From: Flavihumibacter sp. UBA7668
GTDB taxonomy: Bacteria > Bacteroidota > Bacteroidia > Chitinophagales > Chitinophagaceae
DNA length: 64,000 nt
Direction of reading: 5' to 3'
Assembly (NCBI RefSeq): GCF_002483205.1
Contig: NZ_DLHM01000004.1
Location: forward strand, 590,962 to 654,961
The position numbers and the translations under genes were made by a program. This document shows positions 18,705-26,684 of this stretch, piece by piece. A model generated the notes under the pieces. It saw only the letters and a program-made list of their open reading frames with translations, was not told the origin of the DNA and did no database searches. Numbering within the stretch: the stretch's first letter is position 1; the number at the start of each line of letters is the position of its first letter.

Positions 18705-20090
18705 ATGAATAAACTCTCGTACGTATTTTACCGCACCATGTTATGGTTATGGGATATTATTTCCCTTAACCTGGTGCTGGTACTGGTAAGTCTGTTTGTT
18801 GACCGGGCCCAGGCATTTGACCAGGGACCGTATCATGTGTTTTTTGCTGTTATCAATCTGGTATGGATGGCATCTGTTTATTTAACCGGATTATATATTG
18901 CAAAAGACTGGCTTGATTTTGAAGGTTTTTATAAACGTACCATCAAGTCTTACCTGATTACGGTTCTGATATTATTCCTGTTTATTTTTCTCTATCATTT
19001 TCCTTATTCCAGAATGTATATTCTGCTTGTGGTGGGCGGATTTGCCTTGCTTCTAAGCATTAATCGAATTGCGTTTAACATACTGATCTTCTTTTTGCGA
19101 AGTAGGTTCCGACTTCAGAAGAATGTGGTGGTGGTAGGGCATAACGAGTTAAGTAAAAGGCTGATCCGTTACTTTAATGAGGAATCAAAATTTGTTCATG
19201 TGGCAGGCTGTTTTGAAGATGAAGAACGCCTGTCTGCGGAGCCGAGTTATCCGATTGCAGGCGGCATAAAAGATATTATGCCCTTTGTCATCCAAAACAA
19301 GGTAACGGAGATTTATTCCACCCTTGCACCTGAACATTTCCCTGACTTGTATGAGCTGGCAAAACAGGCCGAAAGTCAGTTTATTCATTTTCGTTTTGTG
19401 CCCGATTATAAAATTTTTGTGAACCGGAATATCTATGTCGATTTTATCGATAATATTCCGGTGCTTTCTCTCCGGAATGAACCTTTGGAAGATACCGGTA
19501 ATCGGATCAAAAAACGGCTGTTTGATATTGCTTTCAGCAGTATTATTATCCTGTTTTTGTTGTCCTGGTTAATCCCCATTATTGCCATTCTGATCAAGCT
19601 TAGTTCCAGAGGCCCTGTATTTTTTACCCAGATGCGCTCTGGTAAAAGTAATCAGCCCTTTCTCTGTATAAAATTCCGGAGTTTACGAATGAACGATGAA
19701 GCGAATAAAAAACAGGTAACCCGAAATGATGACCGGGTAACCAAAATCGGCCGGTTTATGCGGAAAACCAATATTGACGAACTGCCTCAGTTTTTCAATG
19801 TATTTCTGGGTGATATGTCGGTGGTTGGTCCGCGCCCGCATATGCTGAAACATACCGAAGATTTTGCGAATATCTACAAGCAATACATGATCCGCCACTT
19901 TGTAAAACCAGGGGTTACCGGATGGGCCCAGGTAAATGGTTTCAGAGGTGAGATTACCGATAATTTATTCCTGCAGAAGCGTATTGAGCATGATATCTGG
20001 TATATGGAAAACTGGACCTTACTGCTCGATTTGAAAATCATATTGATGACGGCCTTTCTTTCCGTTAAAGGCGATAAAAACGCATTCTGA
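18705..20090 (+). CDS. Polyprenyl-phosphate glycosyl-1-phosphate transferase (WcaJ/EpsL-like)
   Basis: This 461-residue membrane protein should start repeat-unit synthesis by moving a sugar-1-phosphate from a nucleotide sugar to undecaprenyl phosphate. The N-terminal part has four membrane spans (about residues 10-125), then a CoA-binding-like Rossmann segment near NVVVVGHNELSKRLIRYF. The C-terminal bacterial sugar transferase domain from about residue 265 has KRLFDIAFSSIIILFLL, the strand-turn SSRGPVFFTQMRSGK, FRSLRMNDEAN, TNIDELPQFFNVFLGDMSVV with the catalytic DE pair, GPRPHM and KPGVTGWAQVNGFRG. It is the last gene of the locus. Its stop abuts the stop of a convergent gene with no terminator between. 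The sequence TATCTTG about 20 bases upstream of the ATG weakly resembles a -7 box. Confidence 0.92.
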   Translation: MNKLSYVFYRTMLWLWDIISLNLVLVLVSLFVDRAQAFDQGPYHVFFAVINLVWMASVYLTGLYIAKDWLDFEGFYKRTIKSYLITVLILFLFIFLYHFPYSRMYILLVVGGFALLLSINRIAFNILIFFLRSRFRLQKNVVVVGHNELSKRLIRYFNEESKFVHVAGCFEDEERLSAEPSYPIAGGIKDIMPFVIQNKVTEIYSTLAPEHFPDLYELAKQAESQFIHFRFVPDYKIFVNRNIYVDFIDNIPVLSLRNEPLEDTGNRIKKRLFDIAFSSIIILFLLSWLIPIIAILIKLSSRGPVFFTQMRSGKSNQPFLCIKFRSLRMNDEANKKQVTRNDDRVTKIGRFMRKTNIDELPQFFNVFLGDMSVVGPRPHMLKHTEDFANIYKQYMIRHFVKPGVTGWAQVNGFRGEITDNLFLQKRIEHDIWYMENWTLLLDLKIILMTAFLSVKGDKNAF

Positions 20091-20963
20091 TCAATTCCCC
20101 TCTTTCTCCACTGTAACAATTCGGCTGGCATAAAAAAGCCGGAGTGAATCTTTGATTCGGGTTGTGTCAGCAGGCATGGCCGGAATTACAAAGAATAATT
20201 TATACGACACGGAATCAGTGGTTTCCATTTTAATTCCGCTTTTTATTTCAGCAAGCTGACTGTAACGTTTTAATGCCCGGGCTTTTCGGTTGGTGGTTTC
20301 AATGATGAACTTATACCTGGCCGGGTTGGACGCAGAAGTGCTATTGGTTGTATCAATAAGTGGCTTTCTGCTGATGGAATCCTGAACCATCGTCCGATTG
20401 GTATCGGGTTGGGGACTTGTTTCCGGTTGAATTACGGCAACTGCAGTTGAACTATCCGCTTTGCCATTCCCTGATCCTGATTGCGACCATTTCCATCCCC
20501 CCCAGATAATGATGCCTAATGTTGCTGCGATGCCAATGAAAACGGCTAATTTTCTTCCATTCCCGCTTTGGGCATCGTATCGGGTACTATCTTCAAATAC
20601 AGTGGATCTTCTGCTTTCCGGCTGCCGGTCATCCAGCCGCTCCGTTACCATTTCTCCAGGCGTAAACTCAAATAATCCTTCTTTAGCTTTTACCAATGTT
20701 CCGATTCCTTCAAAATGCAGCGCCTTCCCAATATTTAAAAACTGTTTATTCAGCATAATATAGGATTCCAGATCAGAAGTAGCCAGGGCTGTCATTTTGC
20801 CTGTGTGGGTCCGAATGAATTCAATTAAATCCGGGCTCATTTCAGCATCAGTTTTATTACTGAAGCTGACGGAACCATTTTCCATGGTAAAGGTACCAAT
20901 GCCGGGCAAACTCACTTTCTTCTGCTGGTATAGATACTGGGTAATAAGATGATCAATTTTCAA
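20091..20963 (-). CDS. CCDC81-like HU domain protein with membrane anchor and SPOR-like C-terminus
   Basis: This protein has about 290 residues. The N-terminal 100 residues look like a prokaryotic CCDC81-type HU domain pair: HLITQYLYQQKKVSLPGIGT opens the first and LNIGKALHFEGIGTLVKAK the second. A single membrane span follows (LAVFIGIAATLGIIIWGGW, about residues 140-160), then a low-complexity linker and a C-terminal region (YKFIIETTNRKARALKRYSQ onward) resembling a SPOR peptidoglycan-binding domain. Such proteins are widespread in Bacteroidota and may bridge nucleoid and cell wall, which is inference. There is no ATG. TTG 20963 gives MKIDHLI, the natural domain start, while TTG 20990 would add nine residues. 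Confidence 0.72.
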   Translation of the reverse strand: MKIDHLITQYLYQQKKVSLPGIGTFTMENGSVSFSNKTDAEMSPDLIEFIRTHTGKMTALATSDLESYIMLNKQFLNIGKALHFEGIGTLVKAKEGLFEFTPGEMVTERLDDRQPESRRSTVFEDSTRYDAQSGNGRKLAVFIGIAATLGIIIWGGWKWSQSGSGNGKADSSTAVAVIQPETSPQPDTNRTMVQDSISRKPLIDTTNSTSASNPARYKFIIETTNRKARALKRYSQLAEIKSGIKMETTDSVSYKLFFVIPAMPADTTRIKDSLRLFYASRIVTVEKEGN

Positions 20964-21016
20964 TGCAATCGGGTATTGGTTGAAGCACAAATTAAGTAAA
21001 AAATCGGCGGTAGGCT

Positions 21017-21024
21017 TATTTTTG
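21017..21024 (+). promoter_or_regulatory. Bacteroidota -7 promoter box (TATTTTTG)
   Basis: The sequence TATTTTTG matches the Bacteroidota -7 consensus TAnnTTTG exactly and lies 13 bases before the ATG of the small membrane protein gene at 21038. No clear -33 TTG was found at the usual distance, so this is a half-supported promoter. Confidence 0.5.
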
Positions 21025-21037
21025 CCAAAACGCAGTC

Positions 21038-21379
21038 ATGCTAAGCCAGGAAGAAAAGGATTTTTTAGTCTATTGGGAACAGAACAGGGATCGCCAGAAA
21101 AAGACCTTCCGGCAATGGCTGATAGGATTACCTATTGGGCTTTTACTGGGTGTACCCATCTTTATCAATTATGCAACCGGATGGTACAAACGAGCCGGGA
21201 TGGTGGCAGGCAGCCAGTTTAACCCCATTGTTTTAATCATTGCTTTACTGGCGATTGTAACCTTCATGGCAATTTTCTACAAGCAATACCAATGGGATCA
21301 GTATGAGCAGCGGTATTGGGAATTGAAGAAGGGGGAGACAAAGGAGAAAGGGGAGGAAAAGGAGGCAAGGGAGGAATAG
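21038..21379 (+). CDS. Small two-TM membrane protein, function unknown
   Basis: This 113-residue protein has an amphipathic start (MLSQEEKDFLVYWEQNRDRQ), two membrane spans (about residues 27-46 and 62-82) and a charged tail. The arrangement matches small conserved hypothetical proteins of Bacteroidota, but I cannot name a function. The tail KKGETKEKGEEKEAREE is encoded by an almost pure purine run, and this run is the left arm of an imperfect inverted repeat described separately, so the C-terminus may be a recent extension. It is divergent from the HU-domain gene and upstream of the FKBP gene on the same strand. Confidence 0.7.
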   Translation: MLSQEEKDFLVYWEQNRDRQKKTFRQWLIGLPIGLLLGVPIFINYATGWYKRAGMVAGSQFNPIVLIIALLAIVTFMAIFYKQYQWDQYEQRYWELKKGETKEKGEEKEAREE

Positions 21380-21511
21380 GACATATACCCGACGGGTCAT
21401 TTAGTATACAGACGCAACACCTCGATCTCTGGGGAATTTGGCAACACGGCCAGGCCGAAAAAAGGCGGTTCCTCTTCCGTCCTTTTTTTCTCTTCCTCCC
21501 TTGTCTCCTTT
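21358..21511. repeat. Imperfect inverted repeat of purine- and pyrimidine-rich arms
   Basis: The left arm at 21358-21376 (AAAGGAGGCAAGGGAGGAA) is matched by the reverse complement of 21493-21511 at 18 of 19 positions, with about 116 bases between. The wider tracts, 21326-21379 purine-rich and 21466-21520 pyrimidine-rich, are also broadly complementary. The left arm is inside the end of a coding region and the right arm is intergenic. Confidence 0.6.
21385..21397. repeat. Short GC palindromic element ATACCCGACGGGT
   Basis: This 13-base word is identical to 54033-54045, where it forms half of a hairpin. Its core ACCCGACGGGT is close to a perfect palindrome. It lies just after the stop of the small membrane protein, inside the loop of the larger inverted repeat. 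Confidence 0.4.
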
Positions 21512-21590
21512 CCTTCCCCCATGCAACATATCTCACTCTTTAGTGGTCTATACCATTGGCAATCTATATATTCGCGCAAAATTCAGGATA

Positions 21591-22073
21591 ATGGTGAAAA
21601 AGATTATTGTACTCTTTTCGATGGTTTTACTGGCTTTCAGCAGCTGGCATTGTAATAAATCCAACCCCGAAACTACCTGCACGGTTGTTCCACCTGCAGA
21701 TGAGGAACAGGCTATTCTGGCCTATAATACTGCCAATAATATCAATGGTATCAAGGATGAATCCGGTCTATATTATGAAATAATTAATCCGGGCACCGGA
21801 GGAACACCAAACCTGAATTCACTAATAGAAATCAAATACACAGGAAAATTGACAAATGGTACCGTATTTGATTCCCAGTCAGACCCTAAAAAAACGGGTT
21901 GGGCACTTAGAAGTCTGATTCCCGGTTGGCAGATCGCAATCCCAAAAATTAAGAAAGGTGGAAAAATAAAAATGGTTCTCCCTTCTGCATTAGGATATGG
22001 ATGCAGGGATAACGGGAATATACCAGCTAACTCTATCCTCTTTTTTGAGGTTGAACTGGTAGAATTCTACTAA
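21591..22073 (+). CDS. FKBP-type peptidyl-prolyl cis-trans isomerase lipoprotein
   Basis: This 160-residue protein starts at ATG 21591 with a lipoprotein signal (MVKKIIVLFSMVLLAFSSWH followed by Cys21), so it is anchored in the envelope. The FKBP domain covers the C-terminal 110 residues: SLIEIKYTGKLTNGTVFDSQ, then LIPGWQIAIPKIKKGGKIKM, and a final VLPSALGYGCRDNGNIPANS followed by ILFFEVELV. Its role is to speed proline isomerisation in exported proteins. A longer open frame starts upstream at 21438 but would hide the signal peptide and covers low-complexity DNA, so I rejected it. A TATATTCG sequence at 21567-21574 is a near match to the -7 box. Confidence 0.9.
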   Translation: MVKKIIVLFSMVLLAFSSWHCNKSNPETTCTVVPPADEEQAILAYNTANNINGIKDESGLYYEIINPGTGGTPNLNSLIEIKYTGKLTNGTVFDSQSDPKKTGWALRSLIPGWQIAIPKIKKGGKIKMVLPSALGYGCRDNGNIPANSILFFEVELVEFY

Positions 22074-22112
22074 GCCTTTGCTTTTCCCTAATTTCGTTCA
22101 AAACCATGTCGC

Positions 22113-23537
22113 TTGTCATACGAGCCAATCTCTGTATTTGATATTTTCAAAATTGGTGTTGGTCCGTCCAGTTCTCATACCCTGGGTCCCTGGAGGGCTG
22201 CACTTGCTTTTCTGTCAACAGTTGAAGAAACGAGCAGCCTAGATCAGGTAGAAGATATTGCTATAGACCTATTTGGTTCACTGGCAAAAACCGGAAAAGG
22301 GCATGGGACTGATATTGCCGTATTAATGGGCCTGATGGGTGAAGATCCGGTAACCTGTGAGGTAGAATCCATTACATCCAAAATTGAAAAAATCCGGAAA
22401 GACGGGATTTTAACCTTGAAAGGCACCTGTTCCCTGTCTTTTGATGTATCCCGGCAACTGGTTTTTCATACAAAAGAATTTCTTCCATTTCACCCGAATG
22501 CACTTAGGTTCCATGCTTTATTAAAGGATGGACGTACGCTTCACTCCACTTATTATTCGATTGGGGGAGGATTTATTACACAGGAAGGTGATGAAGTGCA
22601 TAAACAGGATCGGATAGAACCCCCATTTCCCGTTGATAAAGCCGATGATTTATTACACTGGTGTCGAAAGACCGGTTTATCGATTCATGAAATTGTAGCG
22701 GAAAATGAAACTGCCTGGCGGCCGGAAGCTGAAACAAGAGCCGGAATAATGAAGATTTGGGAAGTGATGAAAAGCTGTATGTATCGCGGATGCCATACGG
22801 AGGGGATGTTACCCGGCGGGTTATCGGTAAAACGCAGGGCAGCTGCATTAAATAAGAAACTCCTAAGAGAGCGCACCTACAATAATTACGAAGAATGGGT
22901 AGCTGCCATCCGCGCAGGCGGTTCCGATTTTCAATATATTCTGGATTGGGTCTCCTGTTTTGCGCTGGCTGTAAATGAGGAAAATGCTTCTTTTGGAAGG
23001 GTGGTAACGGCACCAACCAATGGAGCTGCGGGTGTAATTCCGGCTGTGCTCCAATATTATGCAGTTTTTTGTGAAGCTTCTGATGAATCAATTATACAGT
23101 TTATATTAACTGCTGCAGAAATTGGCAGCATCTTCAAAAAAGGCTCTACCATTTCCGCCGCAATGGGTGGATGTCAGGCGGAGATCGGCGTATCTTCCTC
23201 CATGGCTGCTGCAGCCCTAACTGAATGCCGCGGAGGAACACAAAGGCAGGCTTTGATGGCAGCAGAAATTGCCATGGAACACCATCTGGGACTGACCTGT
23301 GACCCAATAGGCGGGCTGGTTCAGGTACCCTGCATTGAACGGAATACAATGGGTGCCATAAAGGCGATCACCGCTTCCCAGTTAGCCCTTCAAAGTGCTC
23401 CTGATTTTGCCAAAGTTTCCCTGGATGCCGTCGTTAAAACGATGTGGGATACCGCTCAGGACATGAATAGTAAATACAAAGAAACGGCAGATGGCGGACT
23501 TGCTTTAAATATTCCCTTAAGTTTGCCGGAATGTTGA
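22113..23537 (+). CDS. sdaA: L-serine ammonia-lyase (serine dehydratase), single-chain
   Basis: This 474-residue enzyme turns L-serine into pyruvate and ammonia with a [4Fe-4S] cluster. The N-terminal beta domain begins SVFDIFKIGVGPSSSHTLGP, the standard family start. The catalytic alpha domain contains APTNGAAGVIPAVLQYY, then GGCQAEIGVSSSMAAAALTE and LTCDPIGGLVQVPCIERN, which supply the cluster cysteines. The only usable start is TTG at 22113, because the frame is closed by TAA at 22089-22091 and the nearby ATG at 22106 is in another frame. TAATTTCG at 22089-22096 is one base from the -7 consensus. Confidence 0.93.
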   Translation: MSYEPISVFDIFKIGVGPSSSHTLGPWRAALAFLSTVEETSSLDQVEDIAIDLFGSLAKTGKGHGTDIAVLMGLMGEDPVTCEVESITSKIEKIRKDGILTLKGTCSLSFDVSRQLVFHTKEFLPFHPNALRFHALLKDGRTLHSTYYSIGGGFITQEGDEVHKQDRIEPPFPVDKADDLLHWCRKTGLSIHEIVAENETAWRPEAETRAGIMKIWEVMKSCMYRGCHTEGMLPGGLSVKRRAAALNKKLLRERTYNNYEEWVAAIRAGGSDFQYILDWVSCFALAVNEENASFGRVVTAPTNGAAGVIPAVLQYYAVFCEASDESIIQFILTAAEIGSIFKKGSTISAAMGGCQAEIGVSSSMAAAALTECRGGTQRQALMAAEIAMEHHLGLTCDPIGGLVQVPCIERNTMGAIKAITASQLALQSAPDFAKVSLDAVVKTMWDTAQDMNSKYKETADGGLALNIPLSLPEC

Positions 23538-23611
23538 TCAACAATTCTGTTGAATCACTGTTATTGCAGCTGGAACTCTCTTTGAACGAAACTTGTAAAT
23601 GACCTGTAGCT

Positions 23612-25312
23612 ATGGCTGTATTAGGTATGAATCCTTTAAAAAGGATACTGAAAATACTACGCTTTCAAAAGAAAGATATCACGGCAATTTATTTTTATGC
23701 CGTGCTTAATGGACTGGTTCAACTATCCCTTCCGCTCGGTATTCAGTCCATCGTAAGTTTTGTTTTGGGTGGAGCCATATCTACCTCCATTGTTGTTTTA
23801 ATTATACTGGTAGTACTTGGGGTGTTTTTTAACGGACTTTTCCAGGTGAACCAGATGAAACTGATCGAAAAAATTGAACAACAGGTCTTTGTACGGTATT
23901 CCTTCGAATATGCACAAACCCTGCCCCGCCTGAATTTGAAAAGTGTAGATGGCTATTTTTTACCCGAGCTGACCAATCGATTTTTTGATACAGCATTGCT
24001 GCAAAAAGGACTTTCAAAATTATTGCTGGATTTCCCAACCGCCACTATTCAGATTATATTCGGCCTGATCCTTCTTTCTTTTTATCACCCCATTTTCATT
24101 TTATTCAGCCTTGTCTTTGTCTCCATAGTTTACCTGATTATTCGAATGACAAGTACTAAGGGCCTTGAAACAAGTGTGGAGGAAAGTGATCATAAATATG
24201 AAGTAGGGGGATGGCTGGAAGAAATTGCAAGAGTGGTAACGAATTTCAAATTTGCGCGAGATTCAAGCCTGCATTTGCAAAGAACTGATAAAATTGTTAC
24301 CGATTACCTTAGTGCAAGAACCCGGCATTTTAGAATACTTAAACTGCAATACTGGGCACTGATCGGGTTTAAAGTGGCTATTACTGCCGCCATGTTAATT
24401 GTGGGGGTAATTTTATTGGTCGATACACAATTGAATATCGGTCAGTTTGTGGCTGCGGAAATTATCATTCTGCTTGTTATAACTTCCGTTGAAAAGCTAA
24501 TCGTTAATATCGATAATGTATATGATATTCTGACATCCCTGGAGAAACTGGAAAAAGTAACCGACCAGCAACTGGAACAGGATGGTAAAAGAGAGTTGAT
24601 TCCTTATCCAACCGGAGTTGAAATATTGGTGAAGGATTTAAGCTTTGCATACCGTGATGGACAAACGATTTTGAATGATCTCAGCTTTCATATCAAACCA
24701 GGTGAAAAAGTACAGGTGATGGGGGCAAATGGTTCAGGCAAGTCTACGTTGATACGAGTTTTAAGTGGCGCTTACCAGCCATTTGAAGGAACCGTTGCCT
24801 ATAATAACCTTCCCATGGAGCAATATGATTTCAGTTCTTTCCGCAGACGGACCGGCGTATTTCTCAGTAATCAGGAATTGTTTGAGGGAAGTCTGTTGGA
24901 AAATATCACCATGGGAAATGATAAAGTTTCGATTGATGAAATAATGCAGCTGGCGGATATTGTAGGATTACGCCAGTTTTTCATTAGTACAAAAAGCGGA
25001 CTTGAAATGATGATTAATCCAATGGGAGAACGACTGCCGAAGAAAGTAGTTCAGAAACTTCTGTTACTCAGAGCGCTTGTAAATTCACCTTCGTTTTTGC
25101 TTTTGGAAGAACCCTGGCTTGGATTGGAACCAACTTATTGCGATCGCATAAAAGATTATCTGCTGAATCAATTGCCAGCAACAACCGGAATTATTATCAG
25201 TAATGATACCGGCTTCTCTCCAAGAGCAGATCTCGTGATTTATCTGGAAGAAGGGAGTATCAAAGCAATCGGCAAATGGGAAACAATCAAAGAACAGCTA
25301 ACAAGTAAATAA
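23612..25312 (+). CDS. ABC exporter (TMD-NBD fusion) with degenerate ATPase motifs, type I secretion-like
   Basis: This 566-residue half-transporter has an N-terminal exporter-type membrane domain (about residues 20-310, six spans) and a C-terminal nucleotide-binding domain. Walker A is intact (GANGSGKST, about residues 371-379). The other motifs are not canonical: the signature LSGGQ position reads LPKKVVQ (about 474-480), Walker B reads FLLLEEP with Glu in place of the usual Asp, and the H-loop position reads ISNDTGF with no histidine. No C39 peptidase domain is present. HlyD- and TolC-type genes follow directly, so it is probably the inner-membrane part of a tripartite exporter. Whether it hydrolyses ATP normally is open. 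Confidence 0.85.
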   Translation: MAVLGMNPLKRILKILRFQKKDITAIYFYAVLNGLVQLSLPLGIQSIVSFVLGGAISTSIVVLIILVVLGVFFNGLFQVNQMKLIEKIEQQVFVRYSFEYAQTLPRLNLKSVDGYFLPELTNRFFDTALLQKGLSKLLLDFPTATIQIIFGLILLSFYHPIFILFSLVFVSIVYLIIRMTSTKGLETSVEESDHKYEVGGWLEEIARVVTNFKFARDSSLHLQRTDKIVTDYLSARTRHFRILKLQYWALIGFKVAITAAMLIVGVILLVDTQLNIGQFVAAEIIILLVITSVEKLIVNIDNVYDILTSLEKLEKVTDQQLEQDGKRELIPYPTGVEILVKDLSFAYRDGQTILNDLSFHIKPGEKVQVMGANGSGKSTLIRVLSGAYQPFEGTVAYNNLPMEQYDFSSFRRRTGVFLSNQELFEGSLLENITMGNDKVSIDEIMQLADIVGLRQFFISTKSGLEMMINPMGERLPKKVVQKLLLLRALVNSPSFLLLEEPWLGLEPTYCDRIKDYLLNQLPATTGIIISNDTGFSPRADLVIYLEEGSIKAIGKWETIKEQLTSK

Positions 25313-25313
25313 T

Positions 25314-26675
25314 ATGGAACACGTAAAAGAAATAATTGCCCGGCAGGCTCCCGGAAAACAATTTTCCTCTTTTGACGCTGTTTACATGATTAACAGGTCG
25401 AGTAAGGTAAAAATCTGGATGTTGAGTGTGCTCGGCATGCTGGTTGTGTGTTTGTTTTTGCCCTGGACTCAAAACATTCGTTCTAGAGGTGCGGTTACAA
25501 CTCCCAGACAGGAACAACGTCCGCAGGAATTAAATGCCATAATAGGAGGCCGCATCGTTAACTGGCATGTAAAGGAAGGAGATCTTGTAAAAAAAGGCGA
25601 TACCATCCTGCAATTGGCAGAGGTAAAAGTCGATTACCTGGATCCCAATCTGGTACCAAGAACAAAAGAACAACTCTCTGCCAAACAGGATGCGGTAGAA
25701 AATTACAAAGGGAAAGTAAGCACCATTAATCAGCAATTGGTTTTTCTAAAACAAGGATTAGAACTTAAAGTAAAAGAACTCGAGAATAAAATTCAGCAAC
25801 AGCAATTCAAAATCCGGAGTGATAGTATGGAGTTGCAGGCTGCTCAAAATGATCTCCGTTTTAAACAGGAACAATTCAAACGTCAGCGTGTTCTCTACGA
25901 TTCTGGCGTAGCCTCACTCTTGTCACTCGAACAAAGAAGCCAGGCTGTTCAGGATGCCATGGCAAAAAGAACAAGTGCAGAAATCAAACTAGCCAATTCG
26001 TTCCAGGAATGGACAAGGCTGCAGCTTGAACTCAATGGAGAACGACAGCAATACCTCGAAAAAATATCCAAGGCTGAGGGAGAGCGTTTTACCACTTCAT
26101 CTGAAATTGCCGCCGGCATGGGGGATATTGCCAAACTGGAAAACCTGTATACAAGTTATGATATCCGAAACCAGTTGTATTATGTGCTGGCTCCTCAGGA
26201 TGGACAGGTTACAAAAGCAAGAAAATCAGGGTTGAATGAAGTTGTAAAAGAGGGTGAAATGCTGGTTGAAATTGTACCAACCAATTATCAATATGCGGTG
26301 GAGGTTTTTGTGAAACCGGTAGATCTGCCACTTGTTGCAACCGGACAAAAAGTACGATTTGTATTTGATGGTTTTCCTGCCATAGTTTTCAGCGGATGGC
26401 CGGAAGCGTCCTATGGAACATTTGGCGGCATTATTACTGCGGTGGAAAGTTCGGTTAGTGAAAACGGACTTTTCAGAATATTGGTAACGGAGGATCCCAA
26501 AGATAAACCATGGCCCAAAGCACTTCGAATGGGAACGGGTGCCATTGGTATTGCATTACTTAAGGATGTTCCAATCTGGTATGAATTATGGCGGAATATC
26601 AATGGCTTCCCGCCAGATTATTATGTTCCCCAAAAAGGTGGAACGGATGAAAAGAAAGGTAAATCATCGATCTAA
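25314..26675 (+). CDS. HlyD-family periplasmic adaptor (membrane fusion protein)
   Basis: This 453-residue protein has a short cytosolic N-terminus, one membrane span (about residues 36-53, WMLSVLGMLVVCLFLPW), a lipoyl half-motif (IVNWHVKEGDLVKKGDTILQ), a long coiled-coil hairpin (about 120-270, rich in Lys, Gln and Glu), the second lipoyl half (APQDGQVTKARKSGLNEVVK) and a beta-barrel end. This is the standard adaptor layout linking an inner-membrane ABC exporter to TolC. The ATG is one base after the ABC stop codon, and the TolC gene follows after at most nine bases. Confidence 0.9.
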   Translation: MEHVKEIIARQAPGKQFSSFDAVYMINRSSKVKIWMLSVLGMLVVCLFLPWTQNIRSRGAVTTPRQEQRPQELNAIIGGRIVNWHVKEGDLVKKGDTILQLAEVKVDYLDPNLVPRTKEQLSAKQDAVENYKGKVSTINQQLVFLKQGLELKVKELENKIQQQQFKIRSDSMELQAAQNDLRFKQEQFKRQRVLYDSGVASLLSLEQRSQAVQDAMAKRTSAEIKLANSFQEWTRLQLELNGERQQYLEKISKAEGERFTTSSEIAAGMGDIAKLENLYTSYDIRNQLYYVLAPQDGQVTKARKSGLNEVVKEGEMLVEIVPTNYQYAVEVFVKPVDLPLVATGQKVRFVFDGFPAIVFSGWPEASYGTFGGIITAVESSVSENGLFRILVTEDPKDKPWPKALRMGTGAIGIALLKDVPIWYELWRNINGFPPDYYVPQKGGTDEKKGKSSI

Positions 26676-26684
26676 TTGAAGACA

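Larger units (their letters stand above)
1..20090 (+). other. Exopolysaccharide / O-antigen biosynthesis locus (right part)
   Basis: Seventeen complete genes on one strand with gaps of 0 to 40 bases or short overlaps, and no internal terminator hairpin that I could see, so one long operon is likely. Contents are a Wzy-like polymerase, glycosyltransferases, acyl-transfer and deacetylation enzymes, sugar-modifying oxidoreductases, WecB, and a polyprenyl-phosphate sugar transferase at the 3' end. A Wzx flippase and Wza/Wzc export genes are absent here and probably lie to the left of the window. The right border is sharp: the next gene is convergent and abuts the last stop codon. Confidence 0.85.

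Noticed and set aside
21438..21590. N-terminal extension of the FKBP lipoprotein from 21438
   Set aside because: The extra 51 residues come from the low-complexity pyrimidine tract and would bury the clear lipoprotein signal that starts at 21591.
22106..22112. ATG at 22106 as the sdaA start
   Set aside because: It is in another reading frame from the enzyme, and the conserved N-terminus begins at TTG 22113.
22576..23091. 171-residue open frame antisense to sdaA
   Set aside because: It is fully covered by the serine dehydratase coding sequence, and its translation has no recognisable motif.
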